A stretch of DNA of 64,000 nucleotides from an uncultured Pelagibacteraceae bacterium (GTDB lineage Bacteria; Pseudomonadota; Alphaproteobacteria; Pelagibacterales; Pelagibacteraceae), in contig CABYVK010000001.1 of the NCBI GenBank assembly GCA_902522385.1, positions 1 to 64,000 of the forward strand, written 5' to 3'. A program made the position numbers and the translations under genes. A model generated the notes under the pieces. The model was not told the origin of the DNA and ran no database searches. It was given only the letters and a program-made list of their open reading frames with translations. This document shows positions 24,376 to 33,807 of this stretch, piece by piece (position 1 is the first letter of the stretch; every line of letters begins with the position of its first letter).

Positions 24376-25818
24376 TTACTTTTTGCTAACCTTTTTTGTC
24401 TTTTTCACTGCAGGCTTTGATTTTGCCTTTTTACTTGTAGGTTTTTTTTCTTTAGCAGATGTTATGGGTGATTTTTTCTTGGTTTCTTTTTTTTCTTTAC
24501 TATGACCATGTTCATGATCATGGTTATGCTTATGAGCATCTTTTAAAATCTTTTCTGCTTCCTCTTTTGAAATTTCTTTCTTATTTGCTTTACCTTTTTC
24601 TTTAATTAAATTTAAAATTTTTTCTTCATAAACAGATCCTCTTAAACTCGCTAATGCAGATGGGTTTTTTTGGTAAAAATCCATAACCATTTTTTCCTGT
24701 CCAGGCATCATTCTTAGTTGTTTTTGTACTTCAGCCTGAATTTCTTGTTCTGTTACTTTAATTTGATTTTTTTCACCAAACTCATTTAAAATTAATCCAG
24801 TTTTAATTCTTATTTTTGCTTTTTCCTCAAAGTTTTTTTTATTTTTCTTTGATTCTTCTTCAGACATACCTTGTGAAAGAACTTTAACCTCCTCCTCAAC
24901 TAAGTTTTCTGGAACTTCGTCTATTTTAATTTTCTCTATTTCTTTTAAAATTTGATTTTTAGATAATTGGTCTAAAGAATTTTTATATTCATCATTAATT
25001 TGTTTTGAAATTAATGTTTTTAAATCTTTTAAATCTTTTGCTCCTAAATTTTTTGCAAAAACATTATCAATTTTTACTTCTTCTGATTGTTTAACGCTTA
25101 AAATTTTACAATTAAATTTAGCTTTTTTATTTACTAATTCTTTTTCGGGGAAATTTTCTGGCAAAGTTGCTTCTACAATTTTTTCATCATCTTTCTTAAC
25201 TCCAATCAATTGATCATCAAAACCTTTTAAAAATAAATCTTTGCCCAAAGTTAATTGGGTATTCTTTCCTTCACTTCCTTTAAAATCCTTACCATCAACC
25301 GTTGCTTTATAATCTAAAGAGACTAAATCACCTTTTTTGGCTTTTGTATCGGGGCTGACTTCTTTAAAATTTGGTTGGTTTTTAGCTATTTCTTTTATTC
25401 TTTTATCTGTTTCACTCTCATCAATCTTTACTGTGTATTCGTCAAATTTAATATTATCTAAAGATTTGATTTCTACTTTTGGTAACTCCGTTACTGATAA
25501 TACATACTCTAAATCTTTATCTTCACCGTATGTCTTTAAATCAAGTTTTGGTTGACCAGCTGGTTTAATCTTTTTTTCCTCTAGTGCTTTGGTTGATGTT
25601 TCTTTTAAAACTTTATCTAAAACTTCTCCAAAAACAGCTTTTCCAAATTGTCTTTTTAAAATTTCTTTTGGAACTTTACCTGGTCTAAATCCTTTAAGAT
25701 TTACACTGCCTTTAATCTCTTCATATTTTTTATCCATATAAGAGTTCATTGTCTCTTTATCGATAAAAACTTTGAGGTCTTTATTTAATCCTTTTTTATT
25801 TTCTACTGTAATTTTCAT
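24376..25818 (-). CDS. tig: Trigger factor with Lys/His-rich C-terminal tail
   Basis: 480 aa; '[19 protein letters not shown]', FKBP region '[26 protein letters not shown]', upstream of clpPX. Confidence 0.94.
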   Translation of the reverse strand: MKITVENKKGLNKDLKVFIDKETMNSYMDKKYEEIKGSVNLKGFRPGKVPKEILKRQFGKAVFGEVLDKVLKETSTKALEEKKIKPAGQPKLDLKTYGEDKDLEYVLSVTELPKVEIKSLDNIKFDEYTVKIDESETDKRIKEIAKNQPNFKEVSPDTKAKKGDLVSLDYKATVDGKDFKGSEGKNTQLTLGKDLFLKGFDDQLIGVKKDDEKIVEATLPENFPEKELVNKKAKFNCKILSVKQSEEVKIDNVFAKNLGAKDLKDLKTLISKQINDEYKNSLDQLSKNQILKEIEKIKIDEVPENLVEEEVKVLSQGMSEEESKKNKKNFEEKAKIRIKTGLILNEFGEKNQIKVTEQEIQAEVQKQLRMMPGQEKMVMDFYQKNPSALASLRGSVYEEKILNLIKEKGKANKKEISKEEAEKILKDAHKHNHDHEHGHSKEKKETKKKSPITSAKEKKPTSKKAKSKPAVKKTKKVSKK

Positions 25819-25828
25819 AGTATCTTAA

Positions 25829-25913
25829 TGGTAGGGCGAAAAGGACTCGAACCTTCACATGTTGCCATATTGGTTCCTAAGACCAACGCGTCTACCAATT
25901 CCGCCATCGCCCC
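25829..25913 (-). tRNA. tRNA-Leu (TAG anticodon)
   Basis: Reverse complement GGGGCGATGGCGGAATTGGTAGACGCG TTGGT CTTAGGA ACCAA ... GGTTCGAGTCC...CGCCCTACCA with long variable arm. Confidence 0.95.
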
Positions 25914-26013
25914 ACAAATTACGAGGTTTTATATATTATTGAAACTATTTGTCCAATGACAATTGTTAAAAAATTATCTATTTATCTACTAAAATTTATA
26001 ATAATTTAACAAA

Positions 26014-26265
26014 ATGATTATTTCACCTTGCATAAGCATTTGTAAAACTGATCCATCTACAGGTTATTGCTATGGTTGTGGAAGAAATAATGAAGAAAAA
26101 AAAATTTGGAAACTAGAACAAACAACTGATGAGTGGAAGAAAGAAAATATAATTGAAATTGAAAAAAGACTTACTGGTTGGCAACTTGAAAGTTTTAGAG
26201 AATCTTACTCTTATAAAATCAAAAATGGTATGTCTCTTTTTAAAAAAAACTTAATCAAAGAGTAA
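26014..26265 (+). CDS. DUF1289 domain protein (Cys-rich)
   Basis: 83 aa; 'SPCISICKTDPSTGYCYGCGRNNEEKKIW' matches the DUF1289 pattern. Confidence 0.85.
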   Translation: MIISPCISICKTDPSTGYCYGCGRNNEEKKIWKLEQTTDEWKKENIIEIEKRLTGWQLESFRESYSYKIKNGMSLFKKNLIKE

Positions 26266-26273
26266 TATAAAAT

Positions 26274-26447
26274 ATGAGTAAAGTTAAAATTGTAAGTATT
26301 ATCTACGCTATAGGCATAATTATTGGTGCTTTATTCTTTGATGTTTGGGGAGCAGATACCACTCCTTTTAAAACATTGTCTGTATTCACATGGACTGTGA
26401 TTTTTATCATAGCATTATTTTTTGTAGATAAGAATGAGAAAAAATAA
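26274..26447 (+). CDS. Small two-TM membrane protein, 57 aa
   Basis: Hand translation: MSKVKIVSIIYAIGIIIGALFFDVWGADTTPFKTLSVFTWTVIFIIALFFVDKNEKK*; not in the ORF track; starts 9 nt after the DUF1289 stop. Confidence 0.65.
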   Translation: MSKVKIVSIIYAIGIIIGALFFDVWGADTTPFKTLSVFTWTVIFIIALFFVDKNEKK

Positions 26448-26856
26448 ATTTTTAATATTCTTTTTATCATTTTTTTTAATATCTTTTAATTCTAAGTCGG
26501 AAATTATTGTATTAAAAAAATGCGATCATAAAGAAGACGGGTTTTTAAAAAATGAATATATTTTAAATCTTAATGAATTAATTATGACAAGAAATTATGT
26601 ATATAATGAAAAAACATACCAAAAATATAGAGTAACAGATTTAAGTGTAAAAAAGAAAAACTCTTATGTGAGAAACATTTATGTAGAGGGAAAAAAAATA
26701 CTTACATTGAAACATGGATATCCGCAGTTTTATACTCAAATTTTATTTGAAAAAGATAGACCCGAAATATTTGTTAAGGCTGTTTTGAATGATGTTGAAA
26801 GTTTATCTAAGCTTTCAACTTGTAAAATAGTAGAGAAATTTGATCAAGAAAGTTAA
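26434..26856 (+). CDS. Hypothetical protein with signal peptide
   Basis: 140 aa; N-terminal 'MRKNKFLIFFLSFFLISFNSKS' signal-like; overlaps the upstream small ORF by 14 nt. Confidence 0.6.
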   Translation: MRKNKFLIFFLSFFLISFNSKSEIIVLKKCDHKEDGFLKNEYILNLNELIMTRNYVYNEKTYQKYRVTDLSVKKKNSYVRNIYVEGKKILTLKHGYPQFYTQILFEKDRPEIFVKAVLNDVESLSKLSTCKIVEKFDQES

Positions 26857-26990
26857 TTTTTATTTTTTTTTTCTTCTTTATTTTTTGTCAAAAATTTTTT
26901 TTTAAGTTCAAATCTACTATTAGTGATATTTGAACGATGCTTTGCGTATGCTTGCTTTTGTGCTTGTCTCATAGCTCTTTTTGATGACAT
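26853..26990 (-). CDS. Small basic protein, 45 aa
   Basis: Hand translation: MSSKRAMRQAQKQAYAKHRSNITNSRFELKKKFLTKNKEEKKNKN*; stop overlaps the convergent gene's stop. Confidence 0.5.
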   Translation of the reverse strand: MSSKRAMRQAQKQAYAKHRSNITNSRFELKKKFLTKNKEEKKNKN

Positions 26991-27001
26991 AATTATTTAA
27001 T

Positions 27002-27559
27002 TTAATATTCAATCTCTAAAGTATCAATAATTTTTAAGCTCTTGTCTGATATAACAATCTCTCCCGATGAAGGTCCATAATTTAAAATTTCTGAAATCAC
27101 CACATAATGTGTAACAAAAACTAGGTTTTGATTTTTGTCCCAATTATTTATAAATTTATTAAAATCAATCATTTGTTTTTTTCTGTTTTTAGCAAATTTC
27201 ATGCTAAAAAAAGAGTTCAGAAAATTTTTAGTTTCATATTTTTTAAATGCTATAGATGCAGTTTCTTTACATCTGCACCACTCACTAGAATAGACTTTTC
27301 CAATTAAAATTTTATTTTCTTTAAAAAAACTGCCAATTTTTTGTGATTGAGTTCTGCCACTATTACTTAAATTTCTTTGAGTTGTACAATCATTAATATC
27401 GAAATTTTCTGGATCACCACCACCAGGGGCGTAAGCATGTCTTATGAAAACTAATTTTCCACCCTTTTGCAATTCATTAATTAAGATATTTTTTGAATCT
27501 GCTTTGACTGCAGGATTAATACATATAAATATTATAATAAAATAATTTAAAATTTTCAT
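27002..27559 (-). CDS. Secreted/periplasmic histidine phosphatase family protein
   Basis: 185 aa; 'KLVFIRHAYAPGGGDPENF', 'RNLSNSGRTQSQKIG', 'VFVTHYVVI', signal peptide. Confidence 0.85.
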   Translation of the reverse strand: MKILNYFIIIFICINPAVKADSKNILINELQKGGKLVFIRHAYAPGGGDPENFDINDCTTQRNLSNSGRTQSQKIGSFFKENKILIGKVYSSEWCRCKETASIAFKKYETKNFLNSFFSMKFAKNRKKQMIDFNKFINNWDKNQNLVFVTHYVVISEILNYGPSSGEIVISDKSLKIIDTLEIEY

Positions 27560-27561
27560 AT

Positions 27562-28242
27562 ATGAATATTAAAATAGATAATTTAAATAAAACAATTATT
27601 AAATGTAAAAAATGTCCAAGACTTGTTAATTTTATAAAAAAAATTTCAACAAAAAAAAGAAAGCAAAATATAAATGAAACTTACTGGGGAAAACCAGTTA
27701 CAGGTTTCGGTGAGGTGGATTCAAAAATTTTAATTATTGGATTGGCTCCAGCGGCTCATGGAGGCACACGGACAGGAAGAGCTTTTACAGGTGATAAATC
27801 TGGAGACTTTTTATTTAAATGCTTGTTTAAAGCTAAAATATCAAATCAACCTAATTCGGAAAACTTAAATGATGGTCTTAAATTAAAATCAACATATATA
27901 ACAAACATTTTAAAATGTGTTCCCCCAGGAGACAAACCTAAAATAGAAGAGCTAAATAATTGTTCAAAATATTTTGATAGCGAAATTTACAATTTAAATA
28001 AATTAAAAACAATTATTGCTTTAGGAAAAGTATCTTTTGATAATTGTGTAAAGTTTTATAAAAAAAAATATAATTTTAAAGAAAAAATTAAATTTATTCA
28101 TGGAAAATCCTATTTATTACCAGGCAAAATAAAATTGATTGCCTGCTATCACCCTAGTCCCAGAAATGTAAATACAAAAATTGTATCTGAAAAAATGATT
28201 GTAGATTTATTTAAAAAAGTAAGAAAAATATCTATGATTTAG
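27562..28242 (+). CDS. Uracil-DNA glycosylase, type 4/5 (4Fe-4S) family
   Basis: 226 aa; 'CKKCPRLVNF', 'GLAPAAHGGTRTGRAFTGDKSGDFLF', 'NILKCVPPGDKP', 'CYHPSPRN'. Confidence 0.9.
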   Translation: MNIKIDNLNKTIIKCKKCPRLVNFIKKISTKKRKQNINETYWGKPVTGFGEVDSKILIIGLAPAAHGGTRTGRAFTGDKSGDFLFKCLFKAKISNQPNSENLNDGLKLKSTYITNILKCVPPGDKPKIEELNNCSKYFDSEIYNLNKLKTIIALGKVSFDNCVKFYKKKYNFKEKIKFIHGKSYLLPGKIKLIACYHPSPRNVNTKIVSEKMIVDLFKKVRKISMI

Positions 28243-28645
28243 AAATATAGGGTTTAAATTCTGTTAAAATCTTTTCTGGAATCTTAATTGGTTTAGATTT
28301 TTCGTTAATAAATACTAAATGAATTTGAGCTTCCACAATAAGATCTTTTTCTTTAAATATTGATTGATTCATTATTAAAGAAGTTTTTGATGTAGTATTT
28401 ATAAAAGATTTAATTTGTAAATTGTCTTCTAAATATGCAGATTTTTTATATTCAATGTTACATGATTTCACAATTATAAGAGCGCCAAAATTATTTTTTA
28501 TATTTGTATTGCTTAATCCAATAGTTGATAGCGCTTCAGTTCTGGCTCTTTCTAAATATTTTAAATAATTCGCGTAATATACAACCCCCCCAGCATCTGT
28601 ATCCTCATAATATACTTTAACATTATGGGTAAAGCTTTTATGCAT
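28232..28645 (-). CDS. ybgC: Acyl-CoA thioesterase, YbgC/4HBT family
   Basis: 137 aa; 'VYYEDTDAGGVVYYANYLKYLERARTEAL'. Confidence 0.9.
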   Translation of the reverse strand: MHKSFTHNVKVYYEDTDAGGVVYYANYLKYLERARTEALSTIGLSNTNIKNNFGALIIVKSCNIEYKKSAYLEDNLQIKSFINTTSKTSLIMNQSIFKEKDLIVEAQIHLVFINEKSKPIKIPEKILTEFKPYISKS

Positions 28646-28691
28646 AAGTTAACAATATCAAAAAAAAATATAAATATAATATATATATTAA

Positions 28692-29342
28692 TTAATCTGC
28701 TGAAAAATATATATTCTGAAAATAAGAAATTGACTTCATTTTTGAGTTATCTGTGTCAGCCATTATAGCTAAACCATCTAATTCATTCACATCTAAATCA
28801 TGAAATTTTTTAAAATCTTCCTTAACATTGGATTTTACTGTTACCCATTCATTCAGATTATCTTTTGTAGTTGCTAATACATTGTCTATTGATTTTTTTG
28901 TATAAGGGCTAGACCAACTCTGGCCAACTGCACTATTACTTGAAAAAACGTAATTAATTGCTCTATTTGAAAGTGGTGTTGCTCCTGTTTTTTTTACTGC
29001 AAAAACTCTAGCTGCAAAATCATGACCTTTTTTTGAGTTCTCATTAATGCCTTGTAAATCTTTTTCTATTTTCCATGTTATATTTATAAATGGGGTTTTG
29101 TTTAGGTCAATTTTGACTTCTTTTCCTAGTCCAGAAGCAGCGTTATCAGCTACAGCTTTTAAAAAATTACCATTTTCATTTGATCCAACAGTATAAACTG
29201 TTTTGTTATCTGCTCCTCTTACCTTACGAACTTCAAGTTCTGAGAGTTCTTGCTCTGTAAAATTAAAAATATTTATATTTTCAGCGAGTGAAGAGTTAAG
29301 AAAAAATAATGATGTAATAAAAATATAAAAAATTTTGAACAT
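28692..29342 (-). CDS. DUF3047 domain protein, secreted
   Basis: 216 aa; signal peptide, 'ITWKIEKDLQGINENSKKGHDFAARVFAV', 'LDGLAIMADTDNS' typical of DUF3047. Confidence 0.75.
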   Translation of the reverse strand: MFKIFYIFITSLFFLNSSLAENINIFNFTEQELSELEVRKVRGADNKTVYTVGSNENGNFLKAVADNAASGLGKEVKIDLNKTPFINITWKIEKDLQGINENSKKGHDFAARVFAVKKTGATPLSNRAINYVFSSNSAVGQSWSSPYTKKSIDNVLATTKDNLNEWVTVKSNVKEDFKKFHDLDVNELDGLAIMADTDNSKMKSISYFQNIYFSAD

Positions 29343-29431
29343 AATCTTCTTATAGATAAATTATTTATAAATTCAATATTCAGTCACAATTTAAACATTC
29401 TAAATTCAAGATTGATTGCTAAATAAATAAT

Positions 29432-29554
29432 ATGAAAATAATCTCTGTGTTTATACTTCTTATCTATTGGTCAATAATGATTACAGCGCCAGTTATGAGT
29501 AAAAATTCTGTTAAAAATCAAGATAAAGATCTTAAAATATTTTCAAGTTTTTGA
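29432..29554 (+). CDS. Small hydrophobic-N-terminus peptide, 40 aa
   Basis: Hand translation: MKIISVFILLIYWSIMITAPVMSKNSVKNQDKDLKIFSSF*; signal-peptide-like start. Confidence 0.4.
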   Translation: MKIISVFILLIYWSIMITAPVMSKNSVKNQDKDLKIFSSF

Positions 29555-29556
29555 GA

Positions 29557-30303
29557 CTAATATGTAGATCTACCACCACTTATATCAAATACTGCAGCTG
29601 TAGAAAAAGTGTTTTCTTGTGAAGAAAGCCAGCAAACTAGTGAGGTAAACTCATGTATTTCAAGAAATCTTCCTCTTGGCACCTTTGACAGCATTCTTTG
29701 TACATGCTCTTTACTCATTTGATCTAAAATTCTAGTTTTAGCACCTGCTGGGGTTACAGCATTTACTGCTATATCTTTGTCAGCCAATTCTTTACCCAAA
29801 GCTTTCGTTAACCCAATTGCGCCAGCTTTTCCTGAGCTATACGCGCTTGCATTTGCATTACCATCTTTACCTGCAACAGAAGCTACATTAACGATTCTTC
29901 CATAATTATTTTTAATCATATTTGGTACAATCGCTCGACAGCAATTGAAAGTACCCATTAAATTTATCTGGACTATTTTATTCCACATATCGACATCATA
30001 CTCCCATAAAGGACCTGTAGGACCTGTTATCCCAGCATTATTAATTAAAATATCAATATTTGTTTTTGAGGTTATGTCTGCAACGTTTTTCTCTACATCT
30101 TGATAATTTGATATATCAACAACACTGTAAAATAGGTTAGGGTTTTTTACTTCATCAACTGCTGATTTAAGAAGCTTTTCATCAATATCCCATATAAATA
30201 CTTTCGCACCAGACTCTAAAAATCTTTTTGCAACATCTAAACCAAACCCTTGGGCTCCACCAGTAACTACAGCTGCTCTATTTTTAAAATCAAATTTGTG
30301 CAT
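29557..30303 (-). CDS. SDR family NAD(P)-dependent oxidoreductase
   Basis: 248 aa; 'VVTGGAQGFGLDVAKRF', 'NNAG', 'YSSGKAGAIGLTKALGKELA', 'DISGGRSTY'. Confidence 0.9.
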   Translation of the reverse strand: MHKFDFKNRAAVVTGGAQGFGLDVAKRFLESGAKVFIWDIDEKLLKSAVDEVKNPNLFYSVVDISNYQDVEKNVADITSKTNIDILINNAGITGPTGPLWEYDVDMWNKIVQINLMGTFNCCRAIVPNMIKNNYGRIVNVASVAGKDGNANASAYSSGKAGAIGLTKALGKELADKDIAVNAVTPAGAKTRILDQMSKEHVQRMLSKVPRGRFLEIHEFTSLVCWLSSQENTFSTAAVFDISGGRSTY

Positions 30304-30308
30304 TAAAA

Positions 30309-31766
30309 TTATTTTTTTGCTAACATGTAGTATGTTATCCAGGCAACAAATGCACCTATTATCCAGGCATAAGGTTGTAAAAACATTAAATTAGTATTCC
30401 AAATTGTAGAAGCTGAAAAAATAAATCCTAGTATTAAAGAATAAACACCTTTTATATGCCAACCACCTGAATAATAATAAGCGCTCTCTTTGTCTATAGA
30501 ATATAGATCTTTATTACTTAATTCTTGATTTTTAATTAAATAATAATCAGCTGCCATCACTCCAAATAAAGGACCAAAAAAAGCACCAAAAGTATCAACA
30601 AAGGACAAAATTCCTATTTGGCTTAATATAGTCAGCCAGAAAATTGCGATCAACAAACCAAAAAAAACAATTAAATAACTAGCACTTTTTAAATTTAATA
30701 TTGAAGGAGCAAAATTTATTAGAGAGTATTGGGATGGGATGAAATTGGCAACTAAATTTGTAGAAGCTGAAGCAATTATAATAAGAAATAGAACGATTAT
30801 TGTTATTTGTATATTATCAAATTTCCCTACTATATCTGTTGGATTCGTAAAAATTCTGTCTATATCCGAAAATTTTTGATTAAGAAAAACATCAGAACCT
30901 ATTACTATGAATACTGAAAAAAAAGAAAAAATAATTAAATTCAAAATTAAACTTAAGTTTCCTTTTTTTAATTCTTGCTCATTTTTTACATACCTAGAAA
31001 AATCACCAAAACTAATTATTAAAATTGAAAAATAGGCAAATATCGTTCCAGCAACTGTAATTAAAGGAGCTAAATTATTAACATCTAAAAAATTATTGAA
31101 ATTAAATACATTTGAAAAAGCTTCAGTAGTTATTTTCACATCACTTAATAAAACAACAAAGAAAAAAATTAACAAACCAGCATAGACTGTCATTGCTGAA
31201 AAATTAATTATTTTCTTGTTGTACTGCATCCCAACAGTAAAAAACAAAGTCTGTAGAACAATTGTTATTACTATAGCAAACCAGTCAATAATATTTAAAC
31301 CAAAATAAAAGATTATGAAAATTTCTTGCTCCAATAAGGAATTATCAATTGAAAAAATTGTTATCCTTATCAGGTAAACTAATATTTTAGATAAAAAATA
31401 AGTTTGAATTCCAAATAAAAATATTCCAACTAAACTTCTGATTAATCCAAATAATTTAGCACCATTAAATCCTAACGAGGATCTTAATAATACTGCAAAT
31501 GGTAAACCAAATTTTTGAGAAGGCTTCCCAATTGCATTTGAAAATAAATAAACAAAAAAAGATCCTAAAATTATTCCAAAAAATACTACAAATACATTCA
31601 AGCTATATATTAAGTAAAGCGAAGAGATTAATGAGAAACCAATTACACTTTGTACATTAGCACCCCAAAAACAAAATAGATCTTTCCAATTCCAGGTTTT
31701 GTAATTTGGGTTGACTGTCACCAGGTCCCAATTTGAAAGAGAATATTTTACTTTTGGCTGATTCAC
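30309..31766 (-). CDS. NCS1 family nucleobase/hydantoin:cation symporter-like permease
   Basis: 485 aa, about 12 TM; 'NWKDLFCFWGANVQSVIGFSLISSLYLI', 'FGDFSRYVKNEQELKKGN', 'DTFGAFFGPLFGVMAADYYLIKNQ'. Confidence 0.85.
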   Translation of the reverse strand: MNQPKVKYSLSNWDLVTVNPNYKTWNWKDLFCFWGANVQSVIGFSLISSLYLIYSLNVFVVFFGIILGSFFVYLFSNAIGKPSQKFGLPFAVLLRSSLGFNGAKLFGLIRSLVGIFLFGIQTYFLSKILVYLIRITIFSIDNSLLEQEIFIIFYFGLNIIDWFAIVITIVLQTLFFTVGMQYNKKIINFSAMTVYAGLLIFFFVVLLSDVKITTEAFSNVFNFNNFLDVNNLAPLITVAGTIFAYFSILIISFGDFSRYVKNEQELKKGNLSLILNLIIFSFFSVFIVIGSDVFLNQKFSDIDRIFTNPTDIVGKFDNIQITIIVLFLIIIASASTNLVANFIPSQYSLINFAPSILNLKSASYLIVFFGLLIAIFWLTILSQIGILSFVDTFGAFFGPLFGVMAADYYLIKNQELSNKDLYSIDKESAYYYSGGWHIKGVYSLILGFIFSASTIWNTNLMFLQPYAWIIGAFVAWITYYMLAKK

Positions 31767-31791
31767 TAAATTTATTTTAAACTAATAAATT

Positions 31792-33126
31792 CTACTGTCC
31801 ATATAAGAGAGTTGGTAGCCATAAGGCAATTTTAGGAAATATAATAATTAAAACCAAACCTATTATTTGTAGAACCATAAATTGCATCATTCCGTAATAA
31901 ATATCTTTTAAATCCCATTCTGGAACTACACCTTTTAAAAAATATGCTGAGAGTGCAACAGGTGGAGATAGCCAGGCGGTCTGGAGATTAACAGCTACTA
32001 ATATTGCAAACCAAGTTAAATTAAATCCTAACGCCTCTACTAATGGCAAAATTATTGGAACAATAATCATAACTATCGGTACCCATTCTAATGGCCAACC
32101 CAGCAAAAATATCATGACCATAATCATTCCTAAAATCAGATATTTATTCATTTCTAAACCTAATAAAAATTCTGTTAATAAAGTTGGTGTTCCCAATCTA
32201 GCAAATACTGCTCCAAAAAAATTTGAGGCAGCAACTAAAACCATAATTAAAGCTGTGATTTCTAAAGTTTTAACTAAAGCTTCTTGAAGTTTTGATAATG
32301 TTAATTTTTTATATGCTAATGAAAGTAGTAATGCACCCATTGCACCACAACCAGCAGCTTCTGTTGGTGTGGCAAAACCAAATAAAATACTTCCTAATGC
32401 TGCAAAAACTAGTGCAGCGGGTGGGACTAAACCTAAAAAAAACTCAATCCAAACTTCTTTCATACTAGCAGCTCGCATTTCCTCTGGAAGAACAGGCCCT
32501 AGTTTTGGATTAATCATACATCTAATTGTGGTGTAGCCTGCGTATAAACTTGCAAGAAGTATTCCTGGAATAATTGCTGCAGCAAATAAATCTATAACCG
32601 GAATTTCCATTATCGGTCCCATTACTACAAGCATGATACTAGGTGGAATTAAAATTCCCAAAGTTCCACCAGCTGTTATGGTACCTGCAGCAAGTTTTAC
32701 ATCATAATTTGATCTGTTCATTGATTTTGCAGCCATAATTCCCAAGATAGTAACAGAGGCACCAACTATTCCTGTTGCAGCTGCAAAAATAACCGAAACA
32801 AACAATACGGCGTAATATAATGAGCCCTTCACCCTAGCTAACATCATCTGGAAGGCTGAGAATAATCTTTCCATTAAACCTGCTTGTTCCATCATAATTC
32901 CCATAAACACGAAGAGTGGAACGGCGGCGAGCGTTTGTTCGGTCATTACCATCGAAAATTGAAGTGTCATTAAATAAAAGACTAATTTTCCAAATCCTAA
33001 ATAACCAAATACAAAACCTAAAAAAATTAAAGTGAAAGAAATTGGAAATCCAACAAAAATTGCAAAAAGCATTACTCCAACTAAAATAAAACCTAAAATA
33101 GCTGGATCGATTAATTCTGCTATCAT
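31792..33126 (-). CDS. dctM: TRAP transporter large permease (DctM)
   Basis: 444 aa; 'AAVPLFVFMGIMMEQAGL', 'GTLGILIPPSIMLVVMGPI', 'FATPTEAAGCGAMGALLLS'. Confidence 0.95.
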   Translation of the reverse strand: MIAELIDPAILGFILVGVMLFAIFVGFPISFTLIFLGFVFGYLGFGKLVFYLMTLQFSMVMTEQTLAAVPLFVFMGIMMEQAGLMERLFSAFQMMLARVKGSLYYAVLFVSVIFAAATGIVGASVTILGIMAAKSMNRSNYDVKLAAGTITAGGTLGILIPPSIMLVVMGPIMEIPVIDLFAAAIIPGILLASLYAGYTTIRCMINPKLGPVLPEEMRAASMKEVWIEFFLGLVPPAALVFAALGSILFGFATPTEAAGCGAMGALLLSLAYKKLTLSKLQEALVKTLEITALIMVLVAASNFFGAVFARLGTPTLLTEFLLGLEMNKYLILGMIMVMIFLLGWPLEWVPIVMIIVPIILPLVEALGFNLTWFAILVAVNLQTAWLSPPVALSAYFLKGVVPEWDLKDIYYGMMQFMVLQIIGLVLIIIFPKIALWLPTLLYGQ

Positions 33127-33737
33127 TTATCCTCTCCTGGCCACTCACCCTTTTTAGCTGCCCAGTAGCTTTTAAGTAATTCTGAAAATCCTTGAATAAG
33201 TAAAAATATAATTCCAATTAATAAACATGTTTTGATTGGCCACATATATGGCATCCAGGTAGTATCCATTCCTCTTTCACCTCTTTGGATAGACTCTACA
33301 ACAAATCCAAAAGTCATATAAAAAAATACTATTAGACCTGGGAAATAAAATAAAAGATACAACCAAAAATCGATTAATCCTTGGTTTTTAATTTTAAAAT
33401 TTCTGTATAAAAAATCTGCTCTAATATGAACTCCTCTTGAAAGTGCATATCCTGCACCCAGCATAAAAAGAGCCCCATATAAAAATCTGCTAATATCATA
33501 AGCCCATATTGTCGGTGCTAAAAATAATTTTCTAGCAAGTACCTCATAGGTCATAGCAAAAATAAGTGGCATTAGTATCCAGCAGACTACACTACCAACT
33601 CGCTTGCTAAATTTGTCTATATTAATTATAGACTTTGCCATCCAAGAAGGCATATCTTCTGGCATTTTTCCCGAACCACCCCGCCTTTCGGCAATCATTT
33701 CATCTGAAATATCTAATTTACTTGGTTCTTCAGCCAT
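33123..33737 (-). CDS. dctQ: TRAP transporter small permease (DctQ)
   Basis: 204 aa, 4 TM; adjacent to dctM; 'GAGYALSRGVHIRADFLYRNF'. Confidence 0.9.
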   Translation of the reverse strand: MAEEPSKLDISDEMIAERRGGSGKMPEDMPSWMAKSIINIDKFSKRVGSVVCWILMPLIFAMTYEVLARKLFLAPTIWAYDISRFLYGALFMLGAGYALSRGVHIRADFLYRNFKIKNQGLIDFWLYLLFYFPGLIVFFYMTFGFVVESIQRGERGMDTTWMPYMWPIKTCLLIGIIFLLIQGFSELLKSYWAAKKGEWPGEDK

Positions 33738-33759
33738 AAAAATTTTTATTAAAAAAAAA

Positions 33760-33789
33760 ATTAGAGCGGACTAACAAGTCCGCTCTAAT
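33760..33789 (-). terminator. Intra-operon intrinsic terminator between dctP and dctQ
   Basis: 13-bp perfect stem ATTAGAGCGGACT/AGTCCGCTCTAAT with 4-nt loop; on the minus strand followed by a T10 run. Confidence 0.85.
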
Positions 33790-33807
33790 GTTCAAATTAT
33801 TTAATGA

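Noticed and set aside
32834-33217. 127-aa minus-strand ORF overlapping dctM/dctQ in another frame
   Set aside because: Both overlapping genes have clear family motifs in their own frames; this frame has no recognisable domain
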